64,000 bases of DNA from the NCBI RefSeq assembly GCF_025642155.1, contig NZ_CP106798.1:3534001-3598000 (forward strand), written 5' to 3'. Made by a program: the position numbers and the translations under genes. Source of the DNA: Streptomyces sp. HUAS 15-9. GTDB lineage: Bacteria > Actinomycetota > Actinomycetes > Streptomycetales > Streptomycetaceae. This document shows positions 44,712-54,572 of the stretch, piece by piece (position 1 is the first letter of the stretch; the number at the start of each line of letters is the position of its first letter). The notes under the pieces are model-generated. The model saw only the letters and a program-made list of their open reading frames with translations. It had not been told where the DNA came from and searched no databases.

Positions 44712-45587
44712 ATGTCACCCCGGCTCGACGCATCGCACACCTGGACCGCGACGTCGACACCCCCACCGGAACAGCTGGATCCCATCGACGGGCTCCCCGA
44801 GATCCCCCCGTTCGACGAGGTCGGGCCGGTGGACGCACGGGCCCTGTCCAAGACCCTCTTCGAGCGGCTCGAGTCGCTGGAGGAAGGCACGCACGAATAC
44901 GCGTACGTGCGCAACACGCTGGTCGAACTCAACCTCGCGCTGGTCAAGTTCGCCGCCTCCCGCTTCCGCTCCCGCAGCGAGCCGATGGAGGACATCATCC
45001 AGGTCGGCACCATCGGCCTGATCAAGGCGATCGACCGCTTCGAGCTGTGCCGCGGCGTCGAGTTCCCGACCTTCGCGATGCCGACCATCATCGGTGAGAT
45101 CAAGCGGTTCTTCCGGGACACCTCGTGGTCCGTGCGCGTCCCGCGCCGGCTGCAGGAGCTGCGGATCGACCTGGCCAAGGCCGGCGACGAGCTGGCCCAG
45201 CGGCTGGACCGCGCCCCGACGGTCACGGAACTCGCCCAGCGCCTGGGCCTCTCGAACGACGAGGTGCTCGAGGGCATGGCGGCCTCCAACGCCTACACCG
45301 CCTCCTCGCTGGACGCCCAGCCCGAGGAGGACGACTCCGAGGGCGCGCTCGCAGACCGCATCGGCTACGAGGACCACGGGCTCGAAGGCATCGAGTACGT
45401 CGAGTCGCTGAAGCCGCTGATCGCCGAACTCCCCTCCCGGGACCGGCAGATCCTCTCCCTGCGCTTCGTCGCGGGCATGACCCAGTCGGAGATCGGCGAC
45501 GAGCTCGGTATCTCGCAGATGCACGTGTCACGGCTGCTCTCCCGGACGCTGGTGCGCCTGCGCAGGGGACTGACGGTCGAGGAGTGA
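44712..45587 (+). CDS. sigI: SigB/SigF-class RNA polymerase sigma factor (probable SigI)
   Basis: A 291-residue sigma-70 family factor. Region 2: LVELNLALVKFAASRFRSRS, then EDIIQVGTIGLIKAIDRFEL and FPTFAMPTIIGEIKRFFRDT (-10 recognition). Region 3: RVPRRLQELRIDLAKAGDEL. Region 4: LPSRDRQILSLRFVAGMTQS followed by EIGDELGISQMHVSRLLSRT (-35 helix-turn-helix). These are typical of the stress and development SigB/F/G group. ATG 44712 follows GGAGGA with a five-base gap. The anti-sigma and STAS genes lie divergently, so activity is probably set by partner switching. The SigI name rests on remembered synteny. Confidence 0.88.
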   Translation: MSPRLDASHTWTATSTPPPEQLDPIDGLPEIPPFDEVGPVDARALSKTLFERLESLEEGTHEYAYVRNTLVELNLALVKFAASRFRSRSEPMEDIIQVGTIGLIKAIDRFELCRGVEFPTFAMPTIIGEIKRFFRDTSWSVRVPRRLQELRIDLAKAGDELAQRLDRAPTVTELAQRLGLSNDEVLEGMAASNAYTASSLDAQPEEDDSEGALADRIGYEDHGLEGIEYVESLKPLIAELPSRDRQILSLRFVAGMTQSEIGDELGISQMHVSRLLSRTLVRLRRGLTVEE

Positions 45588-45609
45588 GCCTCTCCCCCCA
45601 CACACATCG

Positions 45610-45636
45610 AGCGGTCCGGCCTGGTGCCGGGCCGCT
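45610..45636 (+). terminator. Terminator after sigma factor gene
   Basis: AGCGGTCCGGC and GCCGGGCCGCT pair over 11 positions (one G-U) around CTGGT, followed by TCGCTTTT, an unusually T-rich tail for this DNA. Confidence 0.8.
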
Positions 45637-45806
45637 TCGCTTTTCGGACGACGGCACCGCGCTGACCGGAGGACTCACAGCACTCTCACCGGTTACCCGG
45701 AGAAACGTCTTTCCCTCAAGCCCCCTCTCCACCACTATGGGCCCCCAAACTGGCCGGTACGGCAAGACAGGGTGTTCGGCCGCACCAGCTGCTAGGAGGC
45801 GCAGGG

Positions 45807-47357
45807 ATGGCTCAGGGGGACCGGGCCGACGACCGGGACGAGAGCGCGGGGGTACCGGACGCTCGGCTGACCGAGCTGCTGCGCGCCCGGACCGCGGCCG
45901 CGTACCCGGCGTTGCGGGAGATCCGTCGGCGCCACCACGACGCGGTCCTCGGCTACGCCCGGCTGTGCGCGTCGAGCGATTCGTCGGCACGGCAGCTGGC
46001 GGCGCAGACCTTCACCACCCTGGCGCGCGAGACCGCACGCGGGGTGGAGCCGCAGGTGCCGCTGCGCCATCAGCTCCTACTGCTGACCTGCCGGTCGGCC
46101 GCGTCCTGGGCCGGTGACGAGCGCTCGGCGGGCCTGGACCCCGGCCTCCTCCTGGTCCTGAACACGACCGCCGCCCCGAACGGCCCGACCCCTGCCCTGC
46201 TGGCGCCCTTCCGCGCCCTCCCCTCCCGCACCCAGGGCCTGATCTGGTACGGGGTCGTGGAACAGGAAGCCGAGGAGAGCACCGCCGCCCTGCTCGGCCT
46301 GACCCGCGAGGACGTGCGGTACGGCATCCCGCAGGCGCTCCAGGCCATGGCCCAGGCCTGTCTCAAGCACCGGCTGGCCGCCTCCGACGACCCGCAGTGC
46401 GGGGACTTCCGCCGGCTGATCGAGGAGTCGGTACGGCCGGACACTCCCCGCTACAGCTCCGATCTGCACACCCACATGGCGCACTGCGCCCACTGCACGG
46501 CGGCGTACGAGGACCTCACCGCCCTGCGCGACGCCCCGCGGGCGGCACTGGCGGAGGGACTACTGCCCTGGGCCGGGACGGCGTACGCGCGCACTGCCGC
46601 GCCGGCCGCCGAAGCGGACGGGCCGCAGGAGGAACCGCAGGAGAAGCGGAGCCGGCCGCCGACCCGGCGCGTGGTCCTCACCTCGGTCGCGCTGGGCGTG
46701 GCCATGGCACCGCTGCTGGTCTTCGCGCTGGCGCAGTCCGGCTCGCACGGCCGGCGTCCGACGGCGACCACCCTGCCGCCCTCGAGCCCGCCGGTGACGG
46801 TGACTGCGACGGTCTCCGCACCGTCCCCGTCACCGACCAGCAAGTCCCCCTCGCCGACAAAGACTTCACACCCCCCGAAGACCCCGTCCGCCACACCGAA
46901 GCCGCGGCCCAAACCGAAGCCGAAGCCCACTCCGTCCCCCACCCCGTCGGCTCCGGGCAGCGCCTACGCCGAAGTGGTGAACGTCGCCACCGGCCGCTGT
47001 CTGGACGTCCGGGACGGCGACTTCGAGAACGGCACGGACGTCGTCACGGTCCGCTGCGACGGCACCTCCTCGCAGCGCTGGCGCGTCGACACCGACCGCC
47101 AGGTCGTCCAGTCGGCCGGCGACCCCGACTTCTGCCTGGACAGCCGGGGTGACGTCGACCGGGGCGTCGGCATCTGGGGGTGCGACTCGGTCTACGGCCG
47201 CAACGGCGACAACCTGCGCTTCACCGTCGACTCCGACGGCGTCATCCGCCCGGCGATCGCCGTCGAGACGGCGGTCACGCCGGACAGGGGTTACGGAGTG
47301 TCGCTGGACTGGCTGAGCGGGGACGCGGATCAGCGGTGGCGGGCCGGAGCCCGCTGA
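45807..47357 (+). CDS. Sigma-like / zinc-finger / TM / ricin-lectin fusion protein
   Basis: A 516-residue mosaic. The N-terminal 180 residues form a helical domain reminiscent of an ECF sigma factor (RTAAAYPALREIRRRHHDAV, then LPSRTQGLIWYGVVEQEAEE with LLGLTREDVRYGI). Next comes an anti-sigma zinc finger with His-x3-Cys-x2-Cys (HTHMAHCAHCTAAYEDL). Then one TM (VVLTSVALGVAMAPLLVFAL), a Pro/Lys/Ser/Thr linker and an extracellular ricin-type beta-trefoil (GRCLDVRDGDFENGTDVV, SQRWRVDTD, FCLDSRGD, DQRWRAGAR). A carbohydrate signal outside could thus be linked to transcription inside. ATG has GGAGG seven bases upstream. Signalling is inferred. Confidence 0.8.
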   Translation: MAQGDRADDRDESAGVPDARLTELLRARTAAAYPALREIRRRHHDAVLGYARLCASSDSSARQLAAQTFTTLARETARGVEPQVPLRHQLLLLTCRSAASWAGDERSAGLDPGLLLVLNTTAAPNGPTPALLAPFRALPSRTQGLIWYGVVEQEAEESTAALLGLTREDVRYGIPQALQAMAQACLKHRLAASDDPQCGDFRRLIEESVRPDTPRYSSDLHTHMAHCAHCTAAYEDLTALRDAPRAALAEGLLPWAGTAYARTAAPAAEADGPQEEPQEKRSRPPTRRVVLTSVALGVAMAPLLVFALAQSGSHGRRPTATTLPPSSPPVTVTATVSAPSPSPTSKSPSPTKTSHPPKTPSATPKPRPKPKPKPTPSPTPSAPGSAYAEVVNVATGRCLDVRDGDFENGTDVVTVRCDGTSSQRWRVDTDRQVVQSAGDPDFCLDSRGDVDRGVGIWGCDSVYGRNGDNLRFTVDSDGVIRPAIAVETAVTPDRGYGVSLDWLSGDADQRWRAGAR

Positions 47358-47394
47358 AATCCTCGGGTGCGAGGGCCTGCTCTCCTGTCTCCGG

Positions 47395-48606
47395 TCAGAC
47401 CACGCGCACGCCCCGCTGCCACACACCGCTGACGAGGGGCACGCCCGGCCGGTAGGCCAGGTGCACATGGCTCGGCGCGTCCAGCAGGGTCAGGTCGGCG
47501 TACGCGCCCGGGGCGAGGCGGCCGATGTCGTCACGGCGCAGGGCCGCGGCCCCGCCCGCCGTCGCCGACCACACCGCCTCGTCCGGGGTCATCCTCATGT
47601 CCCGTACCGCCAGTGCGATGCAGAAGGGCACCGAGGAGGTGAAGGACGAGCCCGGGTTGCAGTCCGTCGAGAGCGCCACCGTGACACCGGCGTCCAGGAG
47701 GCGGCGGGCGTCGGGCCACTCGGCGCGGGTGGAGAACTCGGCGCCGGGGAGCAGCGTGGCGACCGTGCGGCCGCTCGCCAGGGCGTCGACGTCCGCGTCC
47801 GTGAGGTGGGTGCAGTGGTCGGCGCTGGCCGCGTCCAGTTCGACGGCGAGCTGGACGCCCGGGCCGTAGGAGAGCTGGTTGGCGTGGATGCGGGGCGTGA
47901 GGCCCTTGGCCAGGCCCGCGGTGAGGATCGTCCTGGCCTGGTCGCCGTCGAAGGCGCCCTTCTCGCAGAAGACGTCGATCCAGCGGGCGTGCGGGGCGCA
48001 GGCGTCGAGCATCTCGCCGGTGACCAGGGCGACGTAGGCGGCCGGGTCCTCGGCGTGGTCGGGCGGGACGATGTGGGCGCCGAGGTAGGTGACCTCGTCG
48101 GTGTGCGCGGAGGCGATGCGCAGGGCGCGGGACTCGTCGGCGACCGTCAGGCCGTAGCCGGACTTCGTCTCGAACGTGGTCGTGCCCTGGCGCAGGGCCT
48201 CGGCGAGATAGCGGGTGAGGTTCGCCTCCAGTTCCTCGTCGGTCGCGGCACGGGTGGCCGCGACGGTCGTCCGGATGCCGCCCGCGCTGTAGGCCCGCCC
48301 GGACATGCGGGCGTTGAACTCCTGCGTCCGGTCGCCCGCGAAGACCAGGTGGGAGTGGGAGTCGACGAAGCCCGGCAGCACCGCCCGGCCGCCGGCGTCG
48401 ACCCGGTTGTCAGTGGCGGGTGCTTTGCTGGATTCACCGGTCCACACGACACGGTCGCCGTCGATGACGACGGCCGCGTCCTGGACCAGACCGAGAGGGG
48501 AGCCTCCCCCACTCTCGAATTTACTCGAGCGGGGGGACCCCCACCCGAGGGATGGATCGTTGGTGACCAGCGTGGCGATGTTCGTGATGGCGGTGCTGCT
48601 GCTCAT
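47395..48606 (-). CDS. hutI: Imidazolonepropionase
   Basis: A 403-residue amidohydrolase, opening imidazolone propionate to formiminoglutamate in histidine degradation. Zinc motif [20 protein letters not shown], substrate loops [18 protein letters not shown] and [17 protein letters not shown], later metal residues [11 protein letters not shown] and [15 protein letters not shown], and the terminal Asp in [17 protein letters not shown]. Between the start and the first beta strand lies an atypical segment of about 15 residues ([16 protein letters not shown]) encoded by a 42-bp palindromic repeat inserted in frame. ATG 48606 has GAGGA upstream. It is the last gene of the hutU operon. Confidence 0.94.
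   Translation of the reverse strand: MSSSTAITNIATLVTNDPSLGWGSPRSSKFESGGGSPLGLVQDAAVVIDGDRVVWTGESSKAPATDNRVDAGGRAVLPGFVDSHSHLVFAGDRTQEFNARMSGRAYSAGGIRTTVAATRAATDEELEANLTRYLAEALRQGTTTFETKSGYGLTVADESRALRIASAHTDEVTYLGAHIVPPDHAEDPAAYVALVTGEMLDACAPHARWIDVFCEKGAFDGDQARTILTAGLAKGLTPRIHANQLSYGPGVQLAVELDAASADHCTHLTDADVDALASGRTVATLLPGAEFSTRAEWPDARRLLDAGVTVALSTDCNPGSSFTSSVPFCIALAVRDMRMTPDEAVWSATAGGAAALRRDDIGRLAPGAYADLTLLDAPSHVHLAYRPGVPLVSGVWQRGVRVV
48503..48544. repeat. 42-bp palindromic repeat, copy 2 (inside hutI)
   Basis: Aligns without gaps to 7530-7571. It has the same C-rich left arm, a TCTCGAnTTTACTCGA-like centre and a GGGGGGACCCCCA right arm. Its length is a multiple of three, so it keeps the hutI frame and adds a variable loop before the first conserved strand. 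Confidence 0.7.
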
Positions 48607-48632
48607 GGTGTCCTCAGGGATGACGGTGGGAT

Positions 48633-49970
48633 TCAGCCGCGCAGGGCTTCGACGGCCGCTGCCAGAGCTGACGGCACATCCGGTACGAGGGTGTGGGCGC
48701 CGTCGCGTACGACATGGCGGCCGCCGACCAGTGTGTGCCGCACGTCCGCGGCGGAGGCGGCGAATACGGCTGTCTCCGCGCCGAGTCGCGGCAGCGTCCC
48801 CGTTGTCCTGACCGAGTCGAGGGAGATCGTCGTCAGGTCGGCGAGCGCACCGGCCTCGATGGTGCCTGCCTCGTCCCAGCCCAGGGCCGCATGACCGTCC
48901 GGCGAAGCCGCGCGCAGCAGTGCCGCGGCCGTCCAGTGGCCCCGGGAGCGGGTGCGCAGCCGCTCGTTCAGCTCCATCGCGCGTGCCTCTTCGAGCAGGT
49001 CGATGACCGCGTGGCTGTCGGAGCCGAGGCAGAGGGGGGAGCCCGCGCGCTGGAGTGCCACGGCGGGGCCGATGCCGTCGGCCAGGTCGCGTTCCGTCGT
49101 GGGGCACATGCAGGTGCCCGTGCCGGAGCCGCCGAGCAGGGCGATGTCCTCGTCGGTGAGGTGGGTGTTGTGGACACCGGTGGTGCGCGGGCCGAGGACT
49201 CCGTGGTCGGCGAGGAGCCGGGTGGGGGTGCAGCCGTGGGCCTCCTGGCAGGCGTCGTTCTCGGCGGTCTGTTCGGACAGGTGCACATGGAGCGGGGCCC
49301 GCCGCTCCTCGGCCCACCGCGCCACCGTGGCCAGCTCCCGCGCGGGCACGGCCCGTACGGAGTGGATGGCCGCCCCGATCCGTGCGTGATCCCGTTCCTT
49401 GAGAACTGAACAGCGTTCGGCCCAGGCCTCCGCGCTGCCGTCGGAGAAGCGCGACTGGTGGGTGTCGGGCGGCTGTCCGAAGCCGGAGGACAGATAGGCG
49501 GTGTCGAGGAGGGTGATACGGATACCGGCTTCGGCGGCGGCCGCGACGAGCGCCTCACCCATGGCGTTGGGGTCGGCGTAGGGAGTGCCGCCCGGGGCGT
49601 GGTGCACGTAGTGGAACTCGCCGACCGCCGTGACACCCGCGAGCGCCATCTCCGCGTACACGGCGCGGGCGAGGGCGTGGTACGTCTCCGGGGTCAGCCG
49701 GTCGGCGACCGAGTACATGACCTCGCGCCAGGTCCAGAAGGTGCCGGAACCGACCTGGACGGTGCCGCGCAGCGCCCGGTGGAAGGCGTGGCTGTGGGCG
49801 TTGGCCAGCCCGGGGAGGGTGAGACCGCGCAGGAGCTCGGCGCCGGGCGGCGGGGTGGGCACGCCGGTACGGACGGCGATGATACGGCCGTCCGCCACCT
49901 CGACCGCCACGCCCGGCTCGACCAGCGTGCCGAGCCAGGCGTGTTCCAGCCAATAGGTCCGTGTGGTCAC
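48633..49970 (-). CDS. hutF: Formimidoylglutamate deiminase
   Basis: A 445-residue amidohydrolase, converting N-formimidoylglutamate to N-formylglutamate and ammonia. Zinc site [60 protein letters not shown] (metal His), [20 protein letters not shown] and the terminal Asp in [23 protein letters not shown] 49970 overlaps the upstream hydrolase stop by four bases (49967-49970), preferred over a TTG two codons earlier. This shows the operon uses the deiminase branch of histidine degradation. Confidence 0.93.
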   Translation of the reverse strand: MTTRTYWLEHAWLGTLVEPGVAVEVADGRIIAVRTGVPTPPPGAELLRGLTLPGLANAHSHAFHRALRGTVQVGSGTFWTWREVMYSVADRLTPETYHALARAVYAEMALAGVTAVGEFHYVHHAPGGTPYADPNAMGEALVAAAAEAGIRITLLDTAYLSSGFGQPPDTHQSRFSDGSAEAWAERCSVLKERDHARIGAAIHSVRAVPARELATVARWAEERRAPLHVHLSEQTAENDACQEAHGCTPTRLLADHGVLGPRTTGVHNTHLTDEDIALLGGSGTGTCMCPTTERDLADGIGPAVALQRAGSPLCLGSDSHAVIDLLEEARAMELNERLRTRSRGHWTAAALLRAASPDGHAALGWDEAGTIEAGALADLTTISLDSVRTTGTLPRLGAETAVFAASAADVRHTLVGGRHVVRDGAHTLVPDVPSALAAAVEALRG

Positions 49971-51184
49971 CTGCAAGCCAGCCCTTCCAGTACGTCGGCG
50001 AGAGCGCTCACCCCGGCCTCGCAGTCGTCCTCGGCCGCGAACTCGGCCGGGGAGTGCGAGACGCCGGTGGGGTTGCGTACGAACAGCATGGCGGTCGGGA
50101 CGAGCCCGGAGAGGATTCCGGCGTCGTGTCCGGCGCCGGTGCCCAGGACGGGCACCTTGAGGTCGGTGTCCTTGCCGAGGATGCGGCCCAGTTCGTCACG
50201 CAGGGCGTGGTCGAACTCGACGACCGGAGTGAAGGACTCGCGGACGACGTCGAGGTCGACGCCGTGCGCGGTGGCGTACTCGCGGGCCGCCTTCTCCACA
50301 CCCGTGACGACGGTGTCGAGGGTCTCCTGGTCGGCGGCGCGGGAGTCCAGCCAGCCGCGCACCAGGGAGGGGATGGCGTTGACGCCGTTCGGCTCGACGG
50401 CGATCTTGCCGAAGGTGGCGACGGCACCGGCGAGTTCGGCCTCGCGGCGGGCGGCGAGGACCGTCTCGGCGTACGACAGCATCGGGTCGCGCCGGTCGAC
50501 GAGCCGGGTGGTGCCGGCGTGGTTGGCCTCGCCGCGGAAGTCGAAGCGCCAGCGGCCGTGCGGCCAGATGGCACTGGCGATGCCGACCCGGTCGCCGCTC
50601 AGGTCCAGGGCCCGGCCCTGCTCTACGTGGAGTTCGACGAAGGCGCCGATGCGGGCGAGCCGCTCCGGGTCCGGTCCGATGGCGTCGGGGTCGTATCCGG
50701 CGGCCTCCATCGCCCGGGGCAGCGTGATGCCGTCGCCGTCGGTCAGCCGGTGCGCCTGCTCGACGGTGAGCTGTCCCGCGGTGAGCCGTGATCCGACGCA
50801 GGCGAGCCCGAAGCGGGCGCCCTCCTCGTCGCCGAAGTTGACGATGGCCAGGGGCTTGTCGAAGCGCACGGCCCTGGCGCGGAGTTCGTCGAGGGCGGCG
50901 AAGGAGGACACGACACCGAGGGGCCCGTCGAAGGCCCCGCCGTCGGGCACGGAGTCCAGGTGCGACCCGGTGACGACGGCGTCACCCGCGGCGGGGTCGC
51001 CGAGCCAGGCCCACTGGTTGCCGTTGCGGTCGGCCTCGTAGGCGAGCCCGCGTGTCTCGGCCTGCGCCTTGAACCACTCCCGGCACTCGGCGTCGGCACC
51101 GGTCCAGGCGTAGCGGCGGTAGCCGCCGGAGGCGGAGCTGCGGCCGATCGGCAGCAGCTCCGCCCACATGCTGTGGAAGGTCAC
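49967..51184 (-). CDS. M20-family amidohydrolase (allantoate amidohydrolase-like) in hut operon
   Basis: A 405-residue zinc hydrolase of the N-carbamoyl-amino-acid / allantoate amidohydrolase subfamily. Metal-ligand motifs are [53 protein letters not shown] and [20 protein letters not shown]; the dimer-interface [15 protein letters not shown] is also present. It lies between hutU and hutF with 4-bp overlaps at both ends (51181-51184 and 49967-49970), so it is an integral part of the pathway. A deformylase HutG is missing from the operon, and this enzyme may take that step; this is inference. Confidence 0.88.
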   Translation of the reverse strand: MTFHSMWAELLPIGRSSASGGYRRYAWTGADAECREWFKAQAETRGLAYEADRNGNQWAWLGDPAAGDAVVTGSHLDSVPDGGAFDGPLGVVSSFAALDELRARAVRFDKPLAIVNFGDEEGARFGLACVGSRLTAGQLTVEQAHRLTDGDGITLPRAMEAAGYDPDAIGPDPERLARIGAFVELHVEQGRALDLSGDRVGIASAIWPHGRWRFDFRGEANHAGTTRLVDRRDPMLSYAETVLAARREAELAGAVATFGKIAVEPNGVNAIPSLVRGWLDSRAADQETLDTVVTGVEKAAREYATAHGVDLDVVRESFTPVVEFDHALRDELGRILGKDTDLKVPVLGTGAGHDAGILSGLVPTAMLFVRNPTGVSHSPAEFAAEDDCEAGVSALADVLEGLACR

Positions 51185-52845
51185 GCCTGGTCACCCTCGC
51201 GCATGGGCACCCGCACACCGCGCTCGGCGGCCACCGACTCCGCGATGTCGTACCCGGCGTCCACGTGCCGGATGACACCCATGCCCGGGTCGTTGGTGAG
51301 GACGCGGCGGATCTTCTCGCCGCCGAGCTTGGTGCCGTCGGCGACGGTCACCTGGCCGGCGTGGATGGAGCGGCCCATGCCGACGCCGCCGCCGTGGTGG
51401 ATGGAGACCCAGGAGGCGCCGGAGGCCACGTTGACCATGGCGTTGAGCAGCGGCCAGTCGGCGATCGCGTCGGAGCCGTCGAGCATGGCCTCGGTCTCGC
51501 GGTACGGGGAGGCGACGGAGCCACAGTCGAGGTGGTCGCGGCCGATGGCGAGGGGGGCCGCCAGTTCGCCGGAGGCGACCATGTCGTTGAAGCGCTCGCC
51601 TGCCTTGTCGCGCTCGCCGTAGCCGAGCCAGCAGATACGGGCGGGCAGGCCCTGGAAGTGGACGCGCTCGCCGGCCATCTTGATCCAGCGGTGCAGGGAC
51701 TCGTTCTCGGGGAAGAGCTCCAGGATCGCCTTGTCGGTCTTGGCGATGTCCGAGGCCTCGCCGGACAGGGCTGCCCAGCGGAAGGGGCCCTTGCCCTCGC
51801 AGAAGAGGGGGCGGATGTAGGCGGGGACGAAGCCGGGGAAGGCGAACGCCCGGTCGTAGCCGGCCAGCTGGGCCTCGCCGCGGATGGAGTTGCCGTAGTC
51901 GAAGACCTCGGCGCCGGCGTCCATGAAGCCGACCATCGCCTCGACGTGCTTGGCCATGGACTCACGGGCGCGGGTGGTGAAGCCGGCCGGGTCCTTGGCG
52001 GCGGCGGAGGCCATGTCGTCGAAGTCGACGCCGACCGGGAGGTACGACAGCGGGTCGTGGGCGGAGGTCTGGTCGGTGACGATGTCGATGGGGGCGTTCA
52101 TGGCCAGCAGCTGCGGGACCAGTTCGGCCGCGTTGCCGAGGACGCCGATGGACAGCGGGCGGCGGGCGTCGCGGGCCTCGGTGGCCAGCTGGAGGGCGTG
52201 GTCCAGGCTGTCGGCCTTCACATCCAGGTAGCGGTGCTCGATGCGCCGCTCGATGGCGCGCGGGTCGCAGTCGATGCAGATCGCGACGCCGTCGTTCATC
52301 GTCACGGCGAGCGGCTGGGCGCCGCCCATGCCGCCGAGGCCGGCGGTCAGGGTGATCGTGCCGGCGAGGGTGCCGTCGAACTTCTTCGCGGCGACGGCGG
52401 CGAAGGTCTCGTAGGTGCCCTGGAGGATGCCCTGGGTGCCGATGTAGATCCAGGAGCCGGCGGTCATCTGGCCGTACATGGTCAGGCCGAGGGCCTCCAG
52501 ACGGCGGAACTCCTCCCAGTTGGCCCAGTCGCCGACCAGGTTGGAGTTGGCGATCAGGACGCGCGGGGCCCATTCGTGGGTCTGCATGACGCCGACCGGG
52601 CGGCCGGACTGGACCAGCATGGTCTCGTCCTGCTTGAGGGTGCGCAGCGTGCGGACCATGGCGTCGAAGGAGCGCCAGTCGCGGGCGGCCTTGCCGGTGC
52701 CGCCGTAGACGACGAGCTTGTCGGGGTGTTCGGCGACCTCGGGGTCGAGGTTGTTCTGGAGCATCCGCAGGGCGGCCTCCTGCTGCCATCCCAGGGCGCT
52801 CAGTTCCGTACCGCGCGGCGCTCGTACGGGGCGGGGTCCTGACAT
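51181..52845 (-). CDS. hutU: Urocanate hydratase
   Basis: A 554-residue NAD-dependent urocanase, converting urocanate to imidazolone propionate. Marker segments are [20 protein letters not shown] at the N-terminus, [40 protein letters not shown] (NAD-binding glycine loop), [20 protein letters not shown] and [20 protein letters not shown] with the active-site Cys region. The ATG has AGGAGG six bases upstream. It heads the operon hutU-M20-hutF-hutI, and its promoter carries a palindromic operator (52890-52916). Confidence 0.97.
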   Translation of the reverse strand: MSGPRPVRAPRGTELSALGWQQEAALRMLQNNLDPEVAEHPDKLVVYGGTGKAARDWRSFDAMVRTLRTLKQDETMLVQSGRPVGVMQTHEWAPRVLIANSNLVGDWANWEEFRRLEALGLTMYGQMTAGSWIYIGTQGILQGTYETFAAVAAKKFDGTLAGTITLTAGLGGMGGAQPLAVTMNDGVAICIDCDPRAIERRIEHRYLDVKADSLDHALQLATEARDARRPLSIGVLGNAAELVPQLLAMNAPIDIVTDQTSAHDPLSYLPVGVDFDDMASAAAKDPAGFTTRARESMAKHVEAMVGFMDAGAEVFDYGNSIRGEAQLAGYDRAFAFPGFVPAYIRPLFCEGKGPFRWAALSGEASDIAKTDKAILELFPENESLHRWIKMAGERVHFQGLPARICWLGYGERDKAGERFNDMVASGELAAPLAIGRDHLDCGSVASPYRETEAMLDGSDAIADWPLLNAMVNVASGASWVSIHHGGGVGMGRSIHAGQVTVADGTKLGGEKIRRVLTNDPGMGVIRHVDAGYDIAESVAAERGVRVPMREGDQA

Positions 52846-52889
52846 GGTCTGCCTCCTAGCGGATTGCTCCCAGTGGATTGTTACTGTGT

Positions 52890-52926
52890 CTATTCACATC
52901 CTGGCGCTCTGAATAGAACTAGTCAA
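52890..52926 (-). promoter_or_regulatory. hutU promoter with overlapping palindromic operator
   Basis: On the minus strand, -35 TTGACT (52921-52926) and -10 CAGGAT (52898-52903) are 17 bases apart. A perfect inverted repeat CTATTCA-N13-TGAATAG (52890-52916) covers the -10 and much of the spacer, the ideal place for a repressor. The leader to the hutU ATG is about 45 bases. Confidence 0.65.
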
Positions 52927-53007
52927 TACATCGGCGTGCGGGCATCTGCGCGTCGCGGGTGTTTGGCTGGATGCATGGGTGCGGACAGCGGCAGGGCGGG
53001 GGGCGTC

Positions 53008-54402
53008 ATGGGCGGCGGTGACGCCGGGTACGAGGGCGACGGGTACGGGGACGACGCGGAGCGGGTCGCCCGGCGCGACGAGGCGGTGCGGGCCGCCGTG
53101 GAGCGGGGACTGGTCGGGCCCTCGGCACCCGTCGCCGGGCTGCTGGACGTCACCGGGATCCGGGAGTCGGCGGCGGCGCTGCGGGCGGCGTTCGACGCGG
53201 TGGTGGCACCGGGGACGCCGGTGCTGCACGCCTTCGCGGTGAAGGCGACCCCGCTGGTACCGGTGCTGCGGCTGCTGGACCAGGAGGGTGTGGGCGCGGA
53301 GGTGGCCAGTCCGGGCGAGCTGGCGCTGGCCCGGGCCGCCGGGATCCCGCCGGCCCGCACCGTCCTCGACTCGCCCGCCAAGACCCGGGCCGAACTGCGC
53401 GAGGCGCTGGCGCTGGGGATCGCCGTCAACGCGGACAGCCCGCAGGAACTGGACCGCATCGACGCGCTGATGCGGTCGGCCCCCAGCCGCTCCCCGCTGG
53501 GAATCCGGGTGAATCCGCAGGTCGGCGGTGGTTCGATCGAGGCGACCTCGACGGCGACGGCGACCTCGAAGTTCGGGGTGGCACTGCGCGACGAGGGGGC
53601 CCGGGAGTGGGTCGTGGGGGCGTACGCGGACCGTCCGTGGCTGACCCGGCTGCATGCGCACACCGGCTCGCAGGGCATTCCGCTGGCGCTCATGGCGCAG
53701 GGCGTGGCGGAGACGTACGCGCTCGCCGAGGAGATCAACGCGCGCGTGGGGCGGCGGCAGATCGACACGCTCGACATCGGGGGCGGGCTGCCGGTGAACT
53801 TCGAGTCGGACGCGACGACACCGACGTATGCGGAGTACGCGCGGCTGCTGGGCGAGGCGGTGCCGGGGCTGTTCGACGGGCGGTACGGGCTGGTGACCGA
53901 GTTCGGCCGGTCGCTGCTGGCCAAGCACGGGACCGTGGTGGCACGGGTGGAGTACACCAAGAGCGCCGGCGGACGACGGGTCGCGGTGACGCACGCGGGT
54001 GTGCAGGTGGCGACGCGGACGGTGTACGTGCCGGGGGCGTGGCCGCTCAGGATCGCCGCGTACGACGCGAAGGGGCGCCCCAAGCCCGGGCCCGAGGTGG
54101 TGCAGGACGTCGCGGGTCCCGCCTGTTTCTCGGGCGACCTGCTCGCCGAGGGGCGCGCCCTGCCACCGCTGGAGCCGGGCGACTACGCGGCGGCGCTGGA
54201 CACGGGCGCGTACTACTTCGCCCACCACTACGCGTACAACTCCCTCGTCCGGCCCGGGATCCACGGCTTCGTGCCCGACGGGTCGGGCGGCGTGGCCTTC
54301 GCGACGGTGCGCGAGCCGCAGACGCTCGATCAGATCGTGGCCGATTCGGGAGGGGCGCACGCATCCGCCCTCACCACCCTCGGGGCAGCCGGAAGCCGTT
54401 GA
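53008..54402 (+). CDS. PLP-dependent decarboxylase-like protein (LysA/alanine racemase fold)
   Basis: A protein of about 464 residues resembling diaminopimelate decarboxylase. The PLP lysine is in VLHAFAVKATPLVPVLRLLD. SPGELALARAAGIPPARTVL, LGIRVNPQVGGGSIEATSTA, LHAHTGSQGIP and TLDIGGGLPVNF (phosphate-binding) are intact. Two substrate motifs diverge: the EPGR of LysA is EFGRSLLAKHG, and the CExxD of the dimer active site is CFSGD, with Phe for the Glu that contacts the distal substrate group. It is thus unlikely to be housekeeping LysA. The start is uncertain (53008 has a G-rich site upstream; 52975 is an alternative). It diverges from hutU. Confidence 0.82.
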   Translation: MGGGDAGYEGDGYGDDAERVARRDEAVRAAVERGLVGPSAPVAGLLDVTGIRESAAALRAAFDAVVAPGTPVLHAFAVKATPLVPVLRLLDQEGVGAEVASPGELALARAAGIPPARTVLDSPAKTRAELREALALGIAVNADSPQELDRIDALMRSAPSRSPLGIRVNPQVGGGSIEATSTATATSKFGVALRDEGAREWVVGAYADRPWLTRLHAHTGSQGIPLALMAQGVAETYALAEEINARVGRRQIDTLDIGGGLPVNFESDATTPTYAEYARLLGEAVPGLFDGRYGLVTEFGRSLLAKHGTVVARVEYTKSAGGRRVAVTHAGVQVATRTVYVPGAWPLRIAAYDAKGRPKPGPEVVQDVAGPACFSGDLLAEGRALPPLEPGDYAAALDTGAYYFAHHYAYNSLVRPGIHGFVPDGSGGVAFATVREPQTLDQIVADSGGAHASALTTLGAAGSR

Positions 54403-54572
54403 CGCACCCCACCGTTACGGCGGTCAACTGGAGTGACATGCAGGCAAGTTGACCCACCCTAGCCCCACGGACGCATGTTCCACCGGAAAATGCCAGAAGA
54501 GTCACTCCCCCCGCACACGTTGCGTAGTGTCTCCGTCACTCAGCCGGAGTTCCAGGTGGGAGGGGAACCGCG

